NCBI GenBank assembly: GCA_002409785.1
Contig: DHOX01000017.1
Span: 1 to 8,313 of the forward strand
Direction: 5' to 3'
DNA: 8,313 bases
Source of the DNA: Prevotella sp. UBA5379
Lineage (GTDB): Bacteria; Bacteroidota; Bacteroidia; Bacteroidales; Bacteroidaceae
In this document: positions 1 to 6,965 of the stretch, one piece after another
How the letters are laid out: the number at the start of each line of letters is the position of its first letter
Numbering within the stretch: position 1 is the stretch's first letter
The notes under the pieces: generated by a model
What the model was told of the DNA's origin: nothing
What the model saw: only the letters and a program-made list of their open reading frames with translations
Databases searched by the model: none
Made by a program: the position numbers and the translations under genes

Positions 1-2136
1 TTATTCGGCAAACAGCGATACGGCGAAGCCACCTCCCCTGACCTCCTTGAGTTTTAGAGTATCACCCTTTTTGACAATCCTATGTGTGATCGTATAAGCT
101 TCAGGGTTTTTCTCGTAATCTGCATCCGGTGCATCCGCATAGATCGTGCACTTATATTTCCGGCCCTTATCCAGGAAATTGAGTTTAACGGTACACTTGT
201 GCCCGTCCTGATCACATTTTCCACCAATGAACCAGTTGTTGCTGTTCTTTGCTTTTCTGGCTACTGTAATATATTTTGCAGGTTCAGCTTCCAGGTATTT
301 GGAATCCGCCCAGTCCAAAGGCACATCACGAATAAACTGCAAAGCATCATCATACTTTGCATAATTTTCGGGCGTATCAGCCACCATCTGCAACGGACTG
401 TACATCACCATATAAAGAGCCAGTTGCCCTACAAGAGTCGTATGGACATAATTCGGATTCTTGCTCCATGTACTCAACCGCGTCTCCAGGATTCCCGGCG
501 TATAGTCCATCGGTCCCCCTTGCAGGCGAGTAAAGGGAAGAATAACCGTATGATAAGGAGCATTCCCGCCAAAAGCTTCATACTCAGTCCCTCTGGCGCT
601 TTCATTTGCCACCAGGTTAGGGTAGGTACGGCACAGACCCGTAGGCCGGACGGCCTCATGAGCATCTACCATAATATGATGCTTTGCAGCCTCCTTGACG
701 CAATACAAATAATGATTATTGATAAACTGATCATAATGGTGGTCACCGCGAGGGATAATATCCCCGACATAACCACTCTTCACGGCATCATAACCATATT
801 TATTCATCAGATTATATGCCGCATCCAGATGGCGTTCATAATTTCTTACCGAGGCACTGGTCTCATGGTGCATCATAAGTTTCACACCCTTCGAATGAGC
901 ATAATCATTCAATGCCTTAATATCAAAATCCGGATAAGGGGTCACAAAATCAAACACATTATCCTTGCTATGCCCGAACCAGTCTTCCCAGCCTTCGTCC
1001 CAGCCTTCCACGAGCACCTCATCAAGATGGTTCTTAGCAGCAAAATCGATGTATTTACGAACCTCAGCATTATTGGCCCCATGAGTACCATTCGGCTTGC
1101 ACTTCGAATAATCCGTAACACCCAGCCGGACGGAAGGCAAATCATCAGTATAATTCCATGTTTTTTTACCCACGATCATTTCCCACCATACGCCACAGAA
1201 TTTAATCGGGTGGATCCAGGAAGTATCTTTCAATTTACAAGGTTCATTCAAATTCAGGATCAGTTTGCAGGACAGCATATCCCGTGCATCATCACTGACC
1301 AGCACTGTACGCCAGGGAGTATTGAAAGGAGTCTGTATATATCCTTTCAGTCCCTGGGCATCAGGAGTCAGCCATGACTCGAAGATAAAATTCTTATCGT
1401 CAAGATTCAGGCTCATCGTCGGATAATTCACACAGGCAGCCTCATGGATATTAATATACAAACCATCATCCGTTTTCATTTGAAGAGCCGTCTGCACCCC
1501 TGTCGGCGAGAACGGAGTCTGAGAAGCATTTGGAGTAATGGCAGCTTTCATCCGGCTCCTGATCTGAGAGAGCCGGCAGATCTGAGTCTCATACTCCTCC
1601 GTATCATAATCACCGGGGATCCAGTAAGCCAGATGATCACCTGTCATAGCAAACTGAGTATGTTCCTCCTTGATGATAAAATAATTCAAGTCTTTCTGCT
1701 GAGGAAATTCATAACGAAGTCCCATCCCGTAATCATAGACGCGAAAACGGATCACGATATGCCGGTTACTTGACTGCTGATAGAGATCGACCGCCATTTC
1801 ATTATAATGGTTACGAATAGTAGAAGTTTCTCCCCATACCGGCTTCCAGGTCTCGTCAAATGTCGAATCATGAACAGACGTCTCCGCAAAGCCATCCATA
1901 AGGCTCGTCTCATTCATTCCCTTTGAAGCATGTTTGTCCTTTGCCAGTTCCAGACCCAGATGACTTGGTTTGATGACGGTCTTATGCTTATAGAACATTT
2001 CATAAGTCGGGATTCCGTTACCAGTAAGTGAAAACTTCACTTGTACATTCCCGTTCGGTGATTTCACTGTCTGGGCACAGAGGCATGCCGGCAGTGAAAT
2101 CAGAAGAACCATAATGGTCTTAATTATTTTTCTCAT
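1..2136 (-). CDS. GH97 family alpha-glucosidase, SusB-like (inverting subgroup), exported
   Basis: This is a complete 711-residue protein, close to the length of Bacteroides thetaiotaomicron SusB (738). It is predicted to release glucose from the non-reducing end of alpha-glucosides in the periplasm. Residues 1-21 form a signal peptide, probably cut before Gln22; an LPAC sequence at 15-18 leaves lipidation possible. The GH97 layout is an N-terminal beta-sandwich (about 23-300), a (beta/alpha)8 barrel (about 310-610) and a C-terminal beta domain. Visible motifs are HHETS (Glu425), DAHEAVRPTG (Glu494) and NESARGTEYEAF (Glu512, Glu518). These match SusB Glu439, Glu508, Glu526 and Glu532 at a constant offset of 14. 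The fifth SusB glutamate (Glu194) should fall at the Glu180/Glu181 pair. The retaining GH97 nucleophile Asp is absent; the local sequence is VKSGYVG (452-458), so the enzyme should invert. An ATG at 2134-2136 fits the signal peptide. It is the last gene of the operon visible here, 21 nt after the GH66 stop. The exact linkage (alpha-1,6 or alpha-1,4) is inferred from its neighbours. Confidence 0.95.
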   Translation of the reverse strand: MRKIIKTIMVLLISLPACLCAQTVKSPNGNVQVKFSLTGNGIPTYEMFYKHKTVIKPSHLGLELAKDKHASKGMNETSLMDGFAETSVHDSTFDETWKPVWGETSTIRNHYNEMAVDLYQQSSNRHIVIRFRVYDYGMGLRYEFPQQKDLNYFIIKEEHTQFAMTGDHLAYWIPGDYDTEEYETQICRLSQIRSRMKAAITPNASQTPFSPTGVQTALQMKTDDGLYINIHEAACVNYPTMSLNLDDKNFIFESWLTPDAQGLKGYIQTPFNTPWRTVLVSDDARDMLSCKLILNLNEPCKLKDTSWIHPIKFCGVWWEMIVGKKTWNYTDDLPSVRLGVTDYSKCKPNGTHGANNAEVRKYIDFAAKNHLDEVLVEGWDEGWEDWFGHSKDNVFDFVTPYPDFDIKALNDYAHSKGVKLMMHHETSASVRNYERHLDAAYNLMNKYGYDAVKSGYVGDIIPRGDHHYDQFINNHYLYCVKEAAKHHIMVDAHEAVRPTGLCRTYPNLVANESARGTEYEAFGGNAPYHTVILPFTRLQGGPMDYTPGILETRLSTWSKNPNYVHTTLVGQLALYMVMYSPLQMVADTPENYAKYDDALQFIRDVPLDWADSKYLEAEPAKYITVARKAKNSNNWFIGGKCDQDGHKCTVKLNFLDKGRKYKCTIYADAPDADYEKNPEAYTITHRIVKKGDTLKLKEVRGGGFAVSLFAE

Positions 2137-2159
2137 ATCCTAATTTATAACTACTTTTA

Positions 2160-3938
2160 TTATTTCTCAATCACTACCATAGTCCAGTATTTCAAGGAGG
2201 GAACCGTAAATACGACATGATCACCTTGCTGTTTGAACTGAAGTTGCTGAGGCGCCCCACCATAATAATCAGGAGAAGCTACCCATACCTTCTTGACCGA
2301 AGAGGCACGTACCCCGAGGGACAAAGGGTGGATGGTTTCCGGTTCGGGCATGGAACCATCGAGATCCCGCCAGCTTAAGCTATTTGCATTTACGAAGTTC
2401 AGAAGACTGATCACTTGCTTATTCTTCACTTCCTTACTATATGCCGTAACTGTTTCCAACCTAGGAGGCCAGTTGTTGATATAGATACTACTGTTCCCAC
2501 TATATATCCCGTCATAATTCTGAGTACCTCCATCCCGAAGCAGATTCTCATAAGCCGTAAAGAAATCATAATAATGGACGATCGCTGTCTTCAAGGAATC
2601 ACTCATCGTCAAATGGCTGTCCGGAAAATACTCATTATACAGCATGTGATCACCTAATTCCAGATGATCGGCTCCAATGGCAAACATCACAGCATCCGTC
2701 AGCAGGACACCAGGAGCATTAAATTCCGACTTCGTGCTATTATAGTCCATGTAAGCAGCATAGACCTGGCCGAGATTATTATTATAAGACTGATTGGTTT
2801 TCAGGATGGAAAGCAAGTCACTGAATTGGGACTCATCACTCCACAACTCAGAATACAGGAAGTCAACGTCACTCGTACCGGCAATCTGCTCCGATCCAAA
2901 GTTGGATACAGCATTCATCACGAGACTCTTATCGGGCTGACGGGTTTTCATCTTTTTAATGAAAGAAGCAAATCCCACGGGAAGATTCAATTTGCTGCCA
3001 TAATAGTCATAAACTGTTCCCCGGTCTCCGACCTGGTCAATATGATAGCCATCGAAATCCAGACTGGCATACACATCATCATTCCGGCCAGCAATATAGT
3101 CCTGCCAGTCCTCATTTGCAGGATCCATCAGATAGATATTGCTTTTCCACCCCGTCGGCATTGAAAGTTTATCCATGGTAGCATGTCCTGCATCCGTATA
3201 AATATGCCACTTATCATTGACCCCATCTTCCGTGGCATCATCAAGTGCGCCATAGCAAAGATTATAGAACATCGATTTCATGCCATAAGTATGCTGGGTA
3301 GCAATATAGTCCTTAATAACACTGGTGTAAACAGTACGGTTAGCAATATCCGTATAGCTGTCCATCGGGTTGCCCCGTGTGCCCCCAAGAGGCCAGTGAT
3401 GCTTATATTCCCAGTCATAAAATTGTATACCATTGATATGGCAACGGTTCAGGAAAGCCATCTCATCCTGAACGACCGCAGGAGTTTTGCTGCCGTCGTA
3501 TGTAGCTACAAAACCATAACGCGGATACTTGGCCCAGGTGCTGGACACATCAACGCCAATGGTTCCATAAACCGTTTCAGCAGAATCACCATCCTGTGTA
3601 TAGACATCAGCCAGATAGCCTGTATGATCCGTCGAAGGAGCTGTCCAGGTCCACGTACTGCCATTCAAGGAGGCCGTACCAATGACATCGGCTCCGCAGC
3701 GATAGCGGACCTTTGCCCCGGAAGGGATTGCCCCGGCAGCCGTGAAGGTGATTTTATCACCTGGCCTGTAAAGCGCCTTGTCCGTATTCAAGTTCAGATT
3801 CAAGTCAGATGTAATATGGACTGCAGGCTGCAAAGTCTCTATATGGGAACTGTCAAAAACGGTATTATCACTGCTGCAAGACAGGCATAACAGTGGAAGG
3901 GCCATCAATATAGAAAACATTTTCATATTCATTATCAT
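2160..3938 (-). CDS. GH66 endo-dextranase-like lipoprotein
   Basis: This complete 592-residue protein is predicted to cut internal alpha-1,6 bonds of dextran and release isomalto-oligosaccharides; GH66 holds dextranases and cycloisomaltooligosaccharide glucanotransferases. It has a lipoprotein signal with Cys21 in LCLSCSSD, an N-terminal Ig-like beta domain (about 40-132), a (beta/alpha)8 barrel (about 138-490) and a C-terminal beta-sandwich (about 495-592). The likely nucleophile is Asp301 in FDGYHIDQVGD (295-305). The likely acid/base is Glu364 in FLYSELWSDE (360-369). The 63-residue spacing is a little shorter than the 68-72 I recall for streptococcal and Paenibacillus members. The barrel is too compact to hold the CBM35 insertion of cycloisomaltooligosaccharide glucanotransferases, so hydrolysis is favoured. 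Cys21 lies just ahead of Ser-Ser-Asp, and a surface location is plausible but not proven. Four in-frame ATGs cluster at the start, so the first residues are uncertain. It follows the SusE/F-like gene by 17 nt. Confidence 0.93.
   Translation of the reverse strand: MIMNMKMFSILMALPLLCLSCSSDNTVFDSSHIETLQPAVHITSDLNLNLNTDKALYRPGDKITFTAAGAIPSGAKVRYRCGADVIGTASLNGSTWTWTAPSTDHTGYLADVYTQDGDSAETVYGTIGVDVSSTWAKYPRYGFVATYDGSKTPAVVQDEMAFLNRCHINGIQFYDWEYKHHWPLGGTRGNPMDSYTDIANRTVYTSVIKDYIATQHTYGMKSMFYNLCYGALDDATEDGVNDKWHIYTDAGHATMDKLSMPTGWKSNIYLMDPANEDWQDYIAGRNDDVYASLDFDGYHIDQVGDRGTVYDYYGSKLNLPVGFASFIKKMKTRQPDKSLVMNAVSNFGSEQIAGTSDVDFLYSELWSDESQFSDLLSILKTNQSYNNNLGQVYAAYMDYNSTKSEFNAPGVLLTDAVMFAIGADHLELGDHMLYNEYFPDSHLTMSDSLKTAIVHYYDFFTAYENLLRDGGTQNYDGIYSGNSSIYINNWPPRLETVTAYSKEVKNKQVISLLNFVNANSLSWRDLDGSMPEPETIHPLSLGVRASSVKKVWVASPDYYGGAPQQLQFKQQGDHVVFTVPSLKYWTMVVIEK
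3918..3938 (-). other. Cluster of four in-frame ATG codons at the GH66 gene start
   Basis: ATGs at 3936-3938, 3930-3932, 3924-3926 and 3918-3920 encode Met1, Met3, Met5 and Met7. None has a good Shine-Dalgarno sequence; the leader is TTTACAGTACAAAATTA. The first three all keep the only basic residue (Lys6) before the hydrophobic core, so a signal peptide forms from any of them. Met5 gives the most usual form, MKMFSILMALPLL. The longest option is annotated. Confidence 0.5.
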
Positions 3939-3955
3939 TAATTTTGTACTGTAAA

Positions 3956-5449
3956 CTACTGTTTGACGATAGAAACCGTCTCCTCGAGTTGATTAAGCGT
4001 AATCTTATACGTTCCGGAAGTGGTAATTTTCCATTTCTGGTCAATGCCGGAAATATCCACATCCTTATATTCAGCTTTCAGATAATCATCACTTTTATCG
4101 ATAAAGAGGGCCTTTTCCGTCTGCCCGGTGGGTTCAATGTCATTACCGTTACCGCACAGGAACCAGGCTCCCATCCAGTCACTCTGCTTATCACAGGAGA
4201 ACTTCAATTCACCAGCATTAAGTGTCCCTGTCCAAGTGAAGATGTAAGGACTGTCTGTAGCTGTCATTGCCGTAGCATTGTCCAGATCCCACCCGCTGGG
4301 AGCAGCATCACCGACCAGGTAAATCATGCTATAAGGAGTAAACTCCCGCATCATCATGCGCTCTTTACCCGTCCTGATGTCCACGCAAATTTTATAGGCC
4401 TTACCCGTCTCACTGTTCGTAAGATTCCATTTATAATCTGGATCATACCCGGAAACCAACTGCATGGAAGTGTCTGTATAAGGAGCATTATCCTGAGTAG
4501 CCTTGTACATATTTTCCCAACTGTCTTTAGCAGTACCAAACTTGAACTCACCGCCCTGGTCAAAATAGTGTCCATAGCGGAAGAGGAAATTATCCAGTGG
4601 ATCCTGGGACATATTCGCAAAGCTCCAATTCGTCATAGCACCCACAAAATAAAGATAGTCATAAGCAGGTTGATTACCTTCTTCCTGAGCAATAGTCACT
4701 GCACCAGTAAGGATATTTGCCGTCACTTTATAGTAATGATCCTCCGTAATCTGCCATTGGCCATCAGGCTGGTCATCGCTGGTACGCAACACCGCAAGTC
4801 CTTTATCATTCTCATTGTATGAAGGCAAGAACTTTCCAAGTGTTGTAATAAACTTCAGATTACCCGTTTTGAGAGTGCCTTCCCACGTAAAAATGCCGTT
4901 ATCAGTACGTGTCATCGCCGTAGCATTATCTGCGCTCCACCCGTTGGGAGTTGCATCGCCGATAAAATAGAGAGTCGTGGTGACAGGTTGGTAAGGAGTC
5001 ATCTTAAAGGTCAGAGAATCCGTCTGAACCTTATCTACTCCCGGCACAATAGCACTGATACGTGCGTCAATAGATGTTGGCAGACCGGCTGTCCCACCAA
5101 ACTTATCAAGAACCAGATTATTGAGGTTCTCCTCATTAATGCTCCAGGTATATGCCTGAGCCTCATCACTCAAGGCTGTATAAGGGTCTGCAAAACCTGT
5201 ACCAGCCTTGGCCAATTCCAGTTTATAATAGATTTTATTTCCCGTCCCTGCATTATTTCCTGTGGTCCAATCAAAGGTGATAGCAGTGCTGGCATGATTG
5301 ATTTCATTCAATGTATCAACATCCTGACTGGCAGTCAGAGCGAGAGTATTCGAGCCCTTATCAAGTTGTTCGTAATCCTGGTCGGTACAGGCTGAGAGGG
5401 CAAAAATTCCCAGCAGTATCCCGACAAGACCAAAAATATATTTTTTCAT
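3956..5449 (-). CDS. SusE/SusF-like outer-membrane glycan-binding lipoprotein
   Basis: This is a complete 497-residue protein without an enzymatic motif, predicted to hold glucan at the cell surface for the neighbouring transporter. The lipobox is LSAC with Cys21, followed by an acidic stretch (TDQDYEQLD) resembling a Bacteroidota surface-export signal. Residues about 28-150 match the SusE-type N-terminal Ig-like domain. Three beta-rich binding modules follow, at about 158-255, 264-369 and 374-496. Each opens with a (L/I)Y(F/L)(I/V)G motif and reaches a (L/F)KF strand. Modules 1 and 3 are clearly homologous to each other; module 2 is divergent. Candidate stacking aromatics are Trp171 and Trp189, Trp275 and Trp311, and Trp387, Trp406, Trp425 and Trp429. 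One Ig domain plus three modules is the SusF plan rather than the SusE plan (two modules). The position directly after susD is usual for this class. Such proteins diverge fast, so ligand specificity is inferred from the GH66 neighbour. The start ATG (5447-5449) has no clear Shine-Dalgarno sequence. Confidence 0.9.
   Translation of the reverse strand: MKKYIFGLVGILLGIFALSACTDQDYEQLDKGSNTLALTASQDVDTLNEINHASTAITFDWTTGNNAGTGNKIYYKLELAKAGTGFADPYTALSDEAQAYTWSINEENLNNLVLDKFGGTAGLPTSIDARISAIVPGVDKVQTDSLTFKMTPYQPVTTTLYFIGDATPNGWSADNATAMTRTDNGIFTWEGTLKTGNLKFITTLGKFLPSYNENDKGLAVLRTSDDQPDGQWQITEDHYYKVTANILTGAVTIAQEEGNQPAYDYLYFVGAMTNWSFANMSQDPLDNFLFRYGHYFDQGGEFKFGTAKDSWENMYKATQDNAPYTDTSMQLVSGYDPDYKWNLTNSETGKAYKICVDIRTGKERMMMREFTPYSMIYLVGDAAPSGWDLDNATAMTATDSPYIFTWTGTLNAGELKFSCDKQSDWMGAWFLCGNGNDIEPTGQTEKALFIDKSDDYLKAEYKDVDISGIDQKWKITTSGTYKITLNQLEETVSIVKQ
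3962..4330 (-). repeat. Binding module 3 of the SusE/F-like protein
   Basis: This codes for residues 374-496. Its first part (376-417) aligns with module 1 at 27 of 42 columns by hand, including GDA, DNATAMT and IFTW. Unlike module 1 it continues into a WMGAWF segment (Trp425, Trp429) and a longer loop before the final strands. These extra aromatics suggest that it may be the stronger binding site, which is inference. Confidence 0.7.
4343..4660 (-). repeat. Binding module 2 of the SusE/F-like protein (divergent)
   Basis: This codes for residues 264-369. It opens with YLYFVGAMTNWSFANMSQD and runs through GGEFKFGT to KICVDIRTGKERMMM. The opening strand, the Trp275 region and the FKF strand keep the module plan, but the GDAxPxGW and DNATAMT segments of modules 1 and 3 are not preserved. 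It is probably an older copy with a different surface. The boundaries are approximate. Confidence 0.6.
4685..4978 (-). repeat. Binding module 1 of the SusE/F-like protein
   Basis: This codes for residues 158-255, from LYFIGDATPNGW to the GAVTIAQ strand. It shares GDA, P-GW, DNATAMT, IFTW, GTL and LKF with module 3. It has GKFLPSYN where module 3 has SDWMGAWF, so the two ligand-facing loops differ although the framework is alike. Confidence 0.7.
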
Positions 5450-5465
5450 GATGTGTCTTAATTTA

Positions 5466-6956
5466 TTAATAACCTGGATTCTGTTTCATGAGAGGATTGG
5501 CGTCGATCTCTGTCTGAGGAATAGGGAACAATAGCCGATCCTTAGTCACATTCGTCTTTCCTATAGACTTGAGGAACTTTATGGCATAGTTGCCATGGTC
5601 CAGACGGATCATATCAAACCACCGGTATCCCTCAAATGCAAACTCCATACGGCGCTCATGGATGATCTTGTCCCGCATTTCCGACTGGTTAAGACCAGAT
5701 ACGGCATCCAGCCCAGCGCGTTTCCGTACAATATTAAGAGGTATTGCAGCCTGATCCGTCTCTCCCAGTTCGTTAAGGGCTTCAGCCTTCATCAGCAGCA
5801 CATCGGCATAACGGTAGACGACAAAATTTGCCGGTGATGTGTTGTATTCAGGGGAAACACTCTTGGGTACCAAAAATTTCCTCACATTATAACCTGTATA
5901 GGAATACGAACTCTTGTACTCTTTCCCGTCAAAGTCAGGACATCCTGCATACAGGACCGTCAGGTCCTTACGCTTATCCCCTTCTTCCCACTGATCCATA
6001 AACTCCTGTGTGGGTTGGTTCCAGCCATAGCCGCCTGCCACGAAATCCGAATTACGCGGCCCCATAAAAGTGGACAGCCAACTGGACTGTGGATTATTCC
6101 CCCAGAAATCATATTCAGTGTCCCCACTGTATTGTACTTCAAAGATAGACTCTGGCCCATTATTGACCGTTGCATCAAAATTAGTAGTAAAATCACATTT
6201 GCTCAGATCATATCCCAAGGCCGTAACGGAATCACAAAGATTGACAACATGCTGATAGTATTCCGGATGATCCGGTGCCAGCGTCAGATAGATGTCTGCC
6301 ATCATGGTCATCGCAGCATCCTTGGAAGCCCGGCCCACATTCTTGCTGTCATACTCACTCTTGGCTGGAAGAATATCTATCGCCTTCTGACAGTCCGAGC
6401 GAATCTGCCCATACACTTCATCTACGGAAGAACGGGCAATGGCTGTGGGTTCACCAGGATTATAAGGAGCCAGCCGGAGTGGAACCCCACCATAAAGACG
6501 CACGAGGATATAATAATAGTGGGCACGAAGGAAATAAGCCTCTCCCAGACAGCGTTTTTGCAGGGCATCCACCGTCTTCCCTTCAAGATCCTGGATCAGG
6601 ATATTGCACTGACCGATACCTACCCAGGGGGATCGCCACATGTAAAGGGCCATACCGTTATCACTTCCTTCCGTAAAATTGGATGCCTGGACGGTCTCCA
6701 GGCCGTCAGTACCACCACCTGCACCGACAATACTATTCCCTGCCACAATATCCAGCGTCCACAGACGCTGATTGTACATATTTGAAGATTGGAGCGTTCT
6801 ATAGCAACCATTCGCCATGGCTACTGCCACGGAATCGGTGACACTGGTTTCAGGATCTACCGTATTCTTTGGTTCCTTATCCAGAAAATTATCTCCACAA
6901 GAGGTAATAGTCAAGGCGGTCAGGAACACTATATTGAAAATCGATAACTTTTTCAT
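5466..6956 (-). CDS. SusD-like (RagB/SusD family) glycan-binding outer-membrane lipoprotein
   Basis: This complete 496-residue protein should form the surface lid on the SusC-like transporter and bind the imported glycan. A lipoprotein signal ends at Cys20 (TITSC) and is followed by GDNFLDKEP, the usual SusD opening. The helical TPR-containing fold is marked by CLGEAYFLRAHYYYILVRLYGG (136-157, in part), RYADVLLMKAEALNELG (382-398), RKRAGL (401-406), HERRMEFAFEGYRWFDMIR (423-441), LFPIP (476-480) and the family-typical C-terminus QNPGY. All are well conserved and the length is normal, so the gene appears intact. The start at 6954-6956 is supported by the lipoprotein signal and by an AGGAAA sequence just upstream. 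The susC-like stop lies only 9 nt ahead, consistent with coupled translation and matched amounts of the two subunits. The ligand, probably dextran or its oligosaccharides, is inferred from the operon. The aromatic-rich segment at about 275-303 (including Trp285 and Trp293) may help form the binding platform. Confidence 0.97.
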   Translation of the reverse strand: MKKLSIFNIVFLTALTITSCGDNFLDKEPKNTVDPETSVTDSVAVAMANGCYRTLQSSNMYNQRLWTLDIVAGNSIVGAGGGTDGLETVQASNFTEGSDNGMALYMWRSPWVGIGQCNILIQDLEGKTVDALQKRCLGEAYFLRAHYYYILVRLYGGVPLRLAPYNPGEPTAIARSSVDEVYGQIRSDCQKAIDILPAKSEYDSKNVGRASKDAAMTMMADIYLTLAPDHPEYYQHVVNLCDSVTALGYDLSKCDFTTNFDATVNNGPESIFEVQYSGDTEYDFWGNNPQSSWLSTFMGPRNSDFVAGGYGWNQPTQEFMDQWEEGDKRKDLTVLYAGCPDFDGKEYKSSYSYTGYNVRKFLVPKSVSPEYNTSPANFVVYRYADVLLMKAEALNELGETDQAAIPLNIVRKRAGLDAVSGLNQSEMRDKIIHERRMEFAFEGYRWFDMIRLDHGNYAIKFLKSIGKTNVTKDRLLFPIPQTEIDANPLMKQNPGY

Positions 6957-6958
6957 GA

Positions 6959-6964
6959 TTTCCT
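6959..6964 (-). promoter_or_regulatory. Shine-Dalgarno-like site of the susD-like gene
   Basis: On the minus strand the susC-like stop TAA is followed directly by TAGGAAATC and then the susD-like ATG. The AGGAAA is the clearest purine-rich ribosome-binding sequence in the window; the SusE/F-like and GH66 genes have AT-rich leaders without one. It begins one base after the upstream stop, so terminating ribosomes could reinitiate here. Its function is inferred. Confidence 0.55.
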
Positions 6965-6965
6965 A

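Noticed and set aside
82..1377. A 431-codon open frame on the plus strand, opposite the GH97 gene.
   Set aside because: It is antisense to a protein with complete catalytic motifs, its translation is rich in Ile, Arg, His and Cys with no recognisable domain, and it lacks a ribosome-binding site. Scarcity of stops on the complement of a coding strand explains it.
2137..2159. Possible terminator or promoter in the gap between the GH66 and GH97 genes.
   Set aside because: The gap is about 22 AT-rich bases with no inverted repeat and no room for the Bacteroidota -33/-7 elements. The other gaps are equally short.
2160..3938. Cycloisomaltooligosaccharide glucanotransferase activity for the GH66 protein.
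   Set aside because: At 592 residues the protein leaves no room for the extra CBM35 insertion found in those enzymes, so an endo-dextranase is the simpler reading. Minor cyclising activity cannot be excluded.
3944..4822. A 292-codon plus-strand open frame opposite the SusE/F-like gene, and similar ones at 3183-3890 and 6015-6785.
   Set aside because: Each lies wholly or almost wholly within a well-supported minus-strand gene, and none shows a domain, a signal peptide or plausible composition.
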